Shown one piece after another: positions 6,569-10,991 of a stretch of DNA of 10,991 bases. The stretch's first letter is position 1; each line of letters begins with the position of its first letter. Below the pieces are notes generated by a model. That model worked only from the letters and a program-made list of their open reading frames with translations. It was not told where the DNA came from and made no database searches. The position numbers and the translations under genes are program-made. This DNA comes from Syntrophaceae bacterium (GTDB taxonomy: Bacteria; Desulfobacterota; DTXE01): NCBI GenBank assembly GCA_012962595.1, contig DTXE01000352.1, positions 1 through 10,991 on the forward strand, written 5' to 3'.

Positions 6569-7240
6569 TCATGCCAAAAGCACCGCCATGATACCAGTAA
6601 AAAATATGCCGTCAAAGGTACCCGCACCTCCTATAGAGGCCACTGGTGCATTCAGTCTCTTTATTTTCCCAAGGTTGAGTATGTCAGCCCCAATCAGTGT
6701 ACCCATGGTACCAGAGATATAAGCTACGGGAGGAGAATTTGAAGGTGCCAGGATAATTGCAGCAATTGCCGCTACTACGGGAGGAATGAGTGCTGGAACT
6801 GTAATCCCCATACCAGGAACAAGCCTCGACAATTTGTGGACAATCAGGGCTACCACCATGGTTGCCATTAAGACCCCAAAGAAGATGCCAGTTTTGAAGA
6901 GAAGGTATAAGGAAATTAATAGAGGAATAATAGCCCCTCCCAGATTCACGGCCAAGATCGATTCACGCTCTCTTACATAGGTCGGTATCCTAAATCTAAA
7001 GCCAAAATAACTCACTATCGTCCTCTCGATCATCAGAGTTTCACAGGGCATTCTTTTAATAGGGATATTAACATAGCTCCCAACTAGAGAGAAAAACAGA
7101 AGCGAAAACATGTGTTCTGGACCTATGCCTACTTTTTGAAAGGCATAACTGATAACCCCAACATGAACTAAGCCAAAGAGAAAAAGTAAAATAAAGAAGA
7201 AAACCACCATAAAGATGAAAAGTAAGGGGGGAAAAAACAT
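6569..7240 (-). CDS. DUF1614 multi-pass membrane protein
   Basis: This 223-residue integral membrane protein has about six to seven hydrophobic segments, beginning with a very hydrophobic helix at residues 2-30. The DUF1614 hallmarks are the charged loop IPIKRMPCE and NLGGAIIPLLISLYLL. A later helix-breaking region reads PALIPPVVAAIAAIIL, followed by GTMGTLIGADILNLGKI and VASIGGAGTFDGIFFTGI at the C-terminus. The family function is not known. The gene abuts pyrH, so its transcript should continue into the pyrH cluster. No ribosome site precedes the ATG at 7240. A possible -10 box ends 6 nt before it, which would give a leaderless mRNA. A later ATG (Met11) is possible but would cut into the first helix. 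Confidence 0.82.
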   Translation of the reverse strand: MFFPPLLFIFMVVFFFILLFLFGLVHVGVISYAFQKVGIGPEHMFSLLFFSLVGSYVNIPIKRMPCETLMIERTIVSYFGFRFRIPTYVRERESILAVNLGGAIIPLLISLYLLFKTGIFFGVLMATMVVALIVHKLSRLVPGMGITVPALIPPVVAAIAAIILAPSNSPPVAYISGTMGTLIGADILNLGKIKRLNAPVASIGGAGTFDGIFFTGIMAVLLA

Positions 7241-7246
7241 AATTTC

Positions 7247-7275
7247 ATTGTATTCACACCATCTATAAAAAGCAA
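7247..7275 (-). promoter_or_regulatory. Candidate promoter for the DUF1614-pyrH cluster, possibly leaderless
   Basis: Minus-strand TACAAT (7247-7252, 5 of 6 matches to TATAAT) lies 17 nt from TTGCTT (7270-7275, 3 of 6 matches to TTGACA). Transcription would start at about the A of the DUF1614 ATG (7240), agreeing with the absence of a ribosome site there. The same 37-nt divergent gap holds plus-strand TATAAA (7264-7269), a possible -10 for the symporter gene, but without a recognisable -35. Confidence 0.35.
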
Positions 7276-7277
7276 GA

Positions 7278-8810
7278 GTGAATCACACCTTCCATAACTT
7301 TCTGGAGCATGATATACATTGCTTTATGAACCAATCCAACACCATGATTATTTTTGGTCTATATCTTTCTCTCATGCTTATAATAGGAGAATTATGTGCC
7401 AGATACAAAATTAAAACCTTGGATGACTATTTGGTGGCTGGAAGGCGCCACGGAATTCTTATAACGAGTAGTACTATTGCCGCCACCGTAATTGGTGCAG
7501 GCTCAACCATTGGGGCTGTTGGTACTGCATACTATGTAGGAATATCTGCTGCATGGTATCTCATCAGTGCCTGTATTGGCCTTATACTTTTAGCCTTCAC
7601 CTTTGCCCCTACCTTAAGAAGGATGTCGCTTTATACTATCCCAGAGTTCATAGGAGTGAGGTTCGGCATAAAGGCCAGAATTGTAGCTACTGCGTTGGGA
7701 TTTACTGGATCAATCTTGTTCCTAGGAACACAATTCTATGCTATGGGCGTACTGGTTTCTCAACTTATGGACCTTTCCCTGAAGTTGTCAATCATGTTAT
7801 CAGGCTTAGTAGTGATTGCTTACACCTGGAGAGGAGGTGGTTGGGCAGTCAATTTATCCGATAGCATTCAGATAATCTGGATTGCAATAGGATTGGCCAT
7901 GGCATGCTTCTTAGGAATAAACATGACCGGAGGCTTATCCCAGCTTACTATCCCTCCTATAGCTAGAGGATTTGAAGAAATGGGGAGAAGCTGGTTCAAT
8001 CCCATAAGTAATCAACCGGTTGATGGCTGGAATATATTTGCCTTGGGTAATACTATTATGGGCTGGATTATAATGTCCACAACCTGGCACTTTGCTATGC
8101 AAAGTACAGCACAAAGAATCCTTTCCTCCAGAACACATAGAACCGCAAAATATGGCTGCCTGGTGGCTTCGGGAATCCTGATACCCTTGGCCATATTTAT
8201 GGGCTTAACCGGGATGACAGCCAGGATACTTTATCCAGATCTCTTACCAGCTTTGGGAATCTCTCAAGGAGAAGCACTACCTGCCCTCATAAAAGGTATC
8301 CTTAGCCCCCTAATGGGGGGAATAATTCTAGGGGCATTGGTAGCCATCATTATGTCAACATGTGACAGCATCCTTTTGGGGGCAAGCACCATGTTTGTCA
8401 AAGATATATACCAAAGACTTTTGAGGCCTACTGTAGTAAACCATACCCTGATAAGACTGTCTAAATGGGTAACTTTAATAATAGGTATAGTAGCCATAAT
8501 AAGTGCTCTCATGGCCCCTGCATTGATCCGAATGCTGGAGATAACCGCCACAGTGTATTGCGTGGCTTTATTTATTCCCATAATCCTAGGTCTTTACTGG
8601 AAGAAGGCCAATCAAAGTGGAGCCATTGCAGCAATGATTACTAGTAGCTTAGGAGGAATACTGTGGCGAGCATCGGGATGGGAGAAAATTACCGGTATTC
8701 ACATATTAAACTTTAGCCTACCACTTGCCTTTATGACCATGGTGATGGTTTCTCTCATCATAAAAAGAGATAGGGGCCATTGGAGAGGATGGTTAAAGAC
8801 ATTGACATGA
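7278..8810 (+). CDS. Sodium:solute symporter (SSS family)
   Basis: This is a secondary transporter predicted to take up a small solute with Na+ across the inner membrane. The frame encodes 510 residues with about 13 hydrophobic helices. SSS-family features include KTLDDYLVAGRR (46-57), GAGSTIGAVGTAYYVGISA (73-91), TWRGGGWAVNLSDSIQ (183-198), QSTAQRILSSRT (275-286) and MSTCDSILLGAS (359-370), where the family's Na+ site lies, followed by KDIYQRLL. The substrate cannot be read from sequence; the family covers proline, pantothenate, sugars and acetate. The start is uncertain. GTG at 7278 gives a hydrophilic, cysteine- and histidine-containing leader, whereas ATG at 7326 or 7344 starts just before the first helix. 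None has a clear ribosome site. It is divergent from DUF1614 and leads a three-gene run. Confidence 0.9.
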   Translation: MNHTFHNFLEHDIHCFMNQSNTMIIFGLYLSLMLIIGELCARYKIKTLDDYLVAGRRHGILITSSTIAATVIGAGSTIGAVGTAYYVGISAAWYLISACIGLILLAFTFAPTLRRMSLYTIPEFIGVRFGIKARIVATALGFTGSILFLGTQFYAMGVLVSQLMDLSLKLSIMLSGLVVIAYTWRGGGWAVNLSDSIQIIWIAIGLAMACFLGINMTGGLSQLTIPPIARGFEEMGRSWFNPISNQPVDGWNIFALGNTIMGWIIMSTTWHFAMQSTAQRILSSRTHRTAKYGCLVASGILIPLAIFMGLTGMTARILYPDLLPALGISQGEALPALIKGILSPLMGGIILGALVAIIMSTCDSILLGASTMFVKDIYQRLLRPTVVNHTLIRLSKWVTLIIGIVAIISALMAPALIRMLEITATVYCVALFIPIILGLYWKKANQSGAIAAMITSSLGGILWRASGWEKITGIHILNFSLPLAFMTMVMVSLIIKRDRGHWRGWLKTLT

Positions 8811-8850
8811 TTTTTAATTGACAAAGTAGGTGGATTAGAAATAATAGCTA

Positions 8851-9810
8851 ATGCCGTTCCACATGAAAATTAAGCCCATAAATTTAAAGGATATTAGAGC
8901 GTACCCTTTGCACAAAAGGCCGAGCAAGGTATCTGTTGATGACTTTGGTAAGGTGTTTCATAAGGGGTCTAGTTTTCTTACCTTCTTGGAGAGCCTTCCT
9001 CACATCCTTTCTGCTAAAGAGCTCAGAGAGCTAGTGTCAAGCGTAGCCCTGGCCTTTCATCAAAAGAGAACCATAGTTTTTGGTTTGGGAGCTCACGTAA
9101 TGAAGGTAGGATTGAACCCTATAGTTATAGATCTTATGGAACGAAACATTATTTCGGCCATAGCCATGAATGGAGCAGGCATCATCCACGATGCGGAGAT
9201 TGCTATGGTAGGTACTACCTCAGAAAATGTGGAATCCACGTTGGTAGAAGGTTCATTTGGAATGGCTAAAGAAACGGGGGAGGGTCTAAATCTCGCCATC
9301 TCTGAAGGAAGTAAATTTGGTATGGGACTGGGAGAGTCTGTGGGTAACTGGCTGATAAAAGAGAATTTCCCTCACAATAACCTAAGTATTCTAGCTGCGG
9401 GGGTGCGTTTAGAAATTCCCGTTACTGTTCATGTTGCCATTGGGACGGATATAATCCACACTCACCCATCTATGGATGGAGCCGCTGTAGGTGCAGCTAG
9501 TCACCTTGATTTTCGCACCTTTTGCTCCATCATCGCTACCCTTGAAGGTGGGATATATATGAATTTAGGCTCTGCGGTGATACTACCTGAAATATTTTTA
9601 AAGGCCTTATCTGTAATCCGAAATCTGAATCTAAAACTAGAAAATTTTATCACCGTCAATATGGATTTCATAAGACATTATCGTCCTCTTAAAAATGTGG
9701 TGGAAAGACCTACTAAAATGGGGGGTAAGGGATACAATTTTATAGGTCATCATGAAATTATGTTTCCTTTATTCGCAGCGGCCCTCATTGAGGAAATAGA
9801 AAAGAATTAG
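8851..9810 (+). CDS. Conserved protein, deoxyhypusine synthase-like
   Basis: This is a 319-residue soluble protein. Its central part recalls NAD-binding Rossmann-like proteins of the deoxyhypusine synthase type: TIVFGLGAHVMKVGLNP (74-90), IAMNGAGIIHDAEIAMVG (104-121), SFGMAKETGEGLN (135-147), VTVHVAIGTDIIHTHP (191-206), DGAAVGAASHLDF (209-221) and MNLGSAVILPEIFLKAL (237-253). The Gly- and His-rich loops suggest an enzyme that binds a nucleotide or metal. I do not see the W-G-K motif that carries the catalytic lysine of true deoxyhypusine synthase, and bacteria lack eIF5A, so its reaction is probably different. I recognise it as a conserved bacterial family without a known role. It follows the symporter by 40 nt. 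The start is ATG at 8851 or ATG at 8863; neither has a strong ribosome site. Confidence 0.6.
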   Translation: MPFHMKIKPINLKDIRAYPLHKRPSKVSVDDFGKVFHKGSSFLTFLESLPHILSAKELRELVSSVALAFHQKRTIVFGLGAHVMKVGLNPIVIDLMERNIISAIAMNGAGIIHDAEIAMVGTTSENVESTLVEGSFGMAKETGEGLNLAISEGSKFGMGLGESVGNWLIKENFPHNNLSILAAGVRLEIPVTVHVAIGTDIIHTHPSMDGAAVGAASHLDFRTFCSIIATLEGGIYMNLGSAVILPEIFLKALSVIRNLNLKLENFITVNMDFIRHYRPLKNVVERPTKMGGKGYNFIGHHEIMFPLFAAALIEEIEKN

Positions 9811-9835
9811 GGGAGGCCGAGTCTCAAAAAGGCTC

Positions 9836-10216
9836 ATGATGGAGCGCAGGATTATAATTGAGGCTGGGGAAGTAACAAGTGAGGCCATTTTGGCAGAAAG
9901 TGAAACAGCTAAGGCAATTTGGGACTCCCTTCCAATCGAATCTACATGTAATACCTGGGGAGATGAGGTTTATTTCGGCATTCCTGTTTTCCTGTCCCTG
10001 GATAAAACTGCTAAAGAGATTGTTGATATAGGGGATTTAGGTTATTGGCCCACAGGTAAGGCATTATGTATCTTTTTTGGCCCCACACCCATCAGCGAAG
10101 GGGATGAAATACGTCCTGCCAGTGCAGTCAATATTGTGGGTAAGATTCTCGGTGACCCAAAGATATTTAAGAAGGTATCTACTGGCACCAAGGTTCACGT
10201 GAAAAAGGCAGAATAG
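9836..10216 (+). CDS. Cyclophilin-like fold protein (TM1367/DUF369 family)
   Basis: This 126-residue single-domain protein belongs to the family typified by Thermotoga maritima TM1367, which has a cyclophilin-like beta barrel; function and any isomerase activity are unproven. Matching segments are SLPIESTCNTWGDEVYF (31-47), EIVDIGDLGYWPTGKALCIFFGPTP (61-85) and RPASAVNIVGKI (93-104). These lie in the same order and spacing as I remember for the family. The C-terminus appears complete. The frame opens with ATGATG; AAGG fits the second ATG (9839) slightly better, so the true length may be 125. It starts 25 nt after the deoxyhypusine synthase-like gene and probably shares its transcript. Immediately after its stop the AT-rich AbiE region begins. 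Confidence 0.82.
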   Translation: MMERRIIIEAGEVTSEAILAESETAKAIWDSLPIESTCNTWGDEVYFGIPVFLSLDKTAKEIVDIGDLGYWPTGKALCIFFGPTPISEGDEIRPASAVNIVGKILGDPKIFKKVSTGTKVHVKKAE

Positions 10217-10513
10217 GAAGTTCTTATCCAGTATACTCCTATGCACAATCTCGCATAGCTCCGGCAAGACATCGGTTAGATCTCTTTCTGTGATTTGATT
10301 AATTGTTGTGAAATCGAGGTCTTCCGAAAATCTCCAGTCCGTGAAATAGAATTTATGCAGTGTAGTTCCTCCTTTGAAGACAAGGTTATTTCTCAATTTT
10401 GGAAATTTTGACAGTCCAAAGAGTATCCAGTCGAGAATATAATCTTTTTCTATTATGATCTCATGGACCTTTCTCTCAGCAGAGAGTCGCTTAATATCTT
10501 CAACACTAATCAA
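10064..10513 (-). pseudogene. Truncated AbiEii-type nucleotidyltransferase toxin
   Basis: The N-terminal half belongs to the AbiEii/AbiGii (DUF1814) toxins of type IV toxin-antitoxin systems, nucleotidyltransferases of the polymerase-beta fold. Residues 45-69 hold the fold's first motif, FKGGT (46-50), and then RFSEDLDFT (61-69) with the two metal-binding aspartates. Family members are usually some 250-300 residues. Here recognisable sequence stops near residue 95-100, about position 10217. The last 51 codons to the TGA-side stop at 10064 lie antisense to the cyclophilin-like gene and look like a chance frame. The later catalytic and substrate-binding parts are therefore missing and the toxin is probably inactive. 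The start is TTG at 10513, touching the antitoxin stop (TAA TTG), with AAGGG 5 nt upstream. Confidence 0.75.
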
Positions 10514-10991
10514 TTAAACCCTTCTCCATGATAAAATTTCTTCTTCTGAAATATTCACTATCAAATTCCATCTTGAAATAGTTTTTCCCTTCTTTGGTAA
10601 GAGTGGATCAAGAGGAGAAAAACCCTTAGCAATTAATTCCTGCAGGGCGTTTGCCCTTACTTTTTTCTCTAATCCCAAAATTTCTAATAGATATCCCAAC
10701 CTTTTGGAAACAGCAGAGTTCCTTATTTTTCTGGCGTAATTTACTAGCTTATCGAAATCAATTTCTTCTCTTGCATTCCAAATACCTTTTGTTATTTCTA
10801 TGATGCCCCCACAGAATTCAGGATGGTCAAGGCAATCTATAAGGGTCTTTTCCCTATCTGAAACTCGTACATTGGTATTATTAATCTCAATATTTGCCAA
10901 TCCAAACATTTTATATTCAGGAATTTTAATGAATTTATATTTAATACCTGCAATCATTGTCTCCTTCTTTCTTTTGGTCGAGGCAATAAAA
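10514..10991 (-). CDS. AbiEi-type antitoxin/transcriptional regulator, C-terminal part (runs off window)
   Basis: This is the partner of the AbiEii toxin. AbiEi proteins pair an N-terminal winged helix that represses their own promoter with a C-terminal antitoxin domain. Only the C-terminal part is in view. The frame is open to the window edge, reading FIASTKRKKET before the first in-frame ATG (10957), and that stretch fits the family, so the gene starts outside. The C-terminal domain is clear: GIKYKFIKIPEYKMFGLANI, then VSDREKTLIDCLDHPEFCGGIIEI and AVSKRLGYLLEILGLE. It ends in TAA at 10514, directly joined to the toxin start, as expected for the bicistronic abiE layout. The region is richer in A+T than the cluster to the left, consistent with horizontal acquisition. 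Confidence 0.82.
   Translation of the reverse strand, partial: FIASTKRKKETMIAGIKYKFIKIPEYKMFGLANIEINNTNVRVSDREKTLIDCLDHPEFCGGIIEITKGIWNAREEIDFDKLVNYARKIRNSAVSKRLGYLLEILGLEKKVRANALQELIAKGFSPLDPLLPKKGKTISRWNLIVNISEEEILSWRRV

Noticed and set aside
8264..8581. Minus-strand 105-codon frame
   Set aside because: It is a shadow of the symporter gene, low in complexity and hydrophobic only because it mirrors membrane-helix codons.
10217..10260. Intrinsic terminator between the convergent cyclophilin-like and AbiEii genes
   Set aside because: I found no GC-rich stem followed by a T-run on either strand.
10955..10957. ATG as the true start of the AbiEi gene
   Set aside because: The frame remains open to the window edge and the upstream residues fit the family. 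The nearby GGAG is only 3 nt away and is explained by Lys-Lys-Glu codons.

Overview
The window is a bacterial chromosome segment of moderate to low GC, with no rRNA, tRNA, CRISPR array or insertion sequence visible. Most of it (roughly 1-7240) is one long minus-strand run of housekeeping genes. Read in transcription order it is: a DUF1614 membrane protein, pyrH (UMP kinase), frr (ribosome recycling factor), uppS (undecaprenyl diphosphate synthase), cdsA (CDP-diacylglycerol synthase), dxr (MEP-pathway reductoisomerase), rseP (site-2 protease), tsaB (tRNA t6A factor), a DUF465 small protein and the start of ilvB (acetolactate synthase). The order pyrH-frr-uppS-cdsA-dxr-rseP-tsaB resembles the translation/envelope superoperon of Desulfobacterota and related anaerobic, often thermophilic, lineages. 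That placement is an inference from gene order and protein flavour and is not firm.

Within the run the genes are tightly packed. DUF1614 and pyrH abut (TGA/ATG), uppS-cdsA and dxr-rseP are 2-4 nt apart, and rseP-tsaB overlap as ATGA. Two larger gaps stand out. The pyrH-frr spacer (77 nt) carries an inverted repeat and a short direct repeat. The frr-uppS spacer (153 nt) may hold an internal promoter. A third boundary, after tsaB, has a good promoter (TTGACA, 17 nt, TAACAT) followed by two overlapping palindromes, so DUF465-ilvB is probably a separately regulated unit. Several starts are non-ATG: TTG for dxr, uppS and abiEii, and GTG for rseP.

From about 7241 the strand switches. Three plus-strand genes follow with short gaps: a sodium:solute symporter (SSS family) of unknown substrate, a conserved protein that looks distantly like deoxyhypusine synthase, and a small cyclophilin-like-fold protein of the TM1367 type. 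They could be one operon. Their joint role is unknown, and they are the least explained genes here.

The right end (about 10217-10991) is visibly more AT-rich and holds an AbiE-type (type IV) toxin-antitoxin locus on the minus strand. The AbiEi antitoxin runs off the window edge. The AbiEii toxin is cut short: its recognisable part stops next to the end of the cyclophilin-like gene, and its frame continues only as antisense of that gene. This looks like a decayed, horizontally acquired module.
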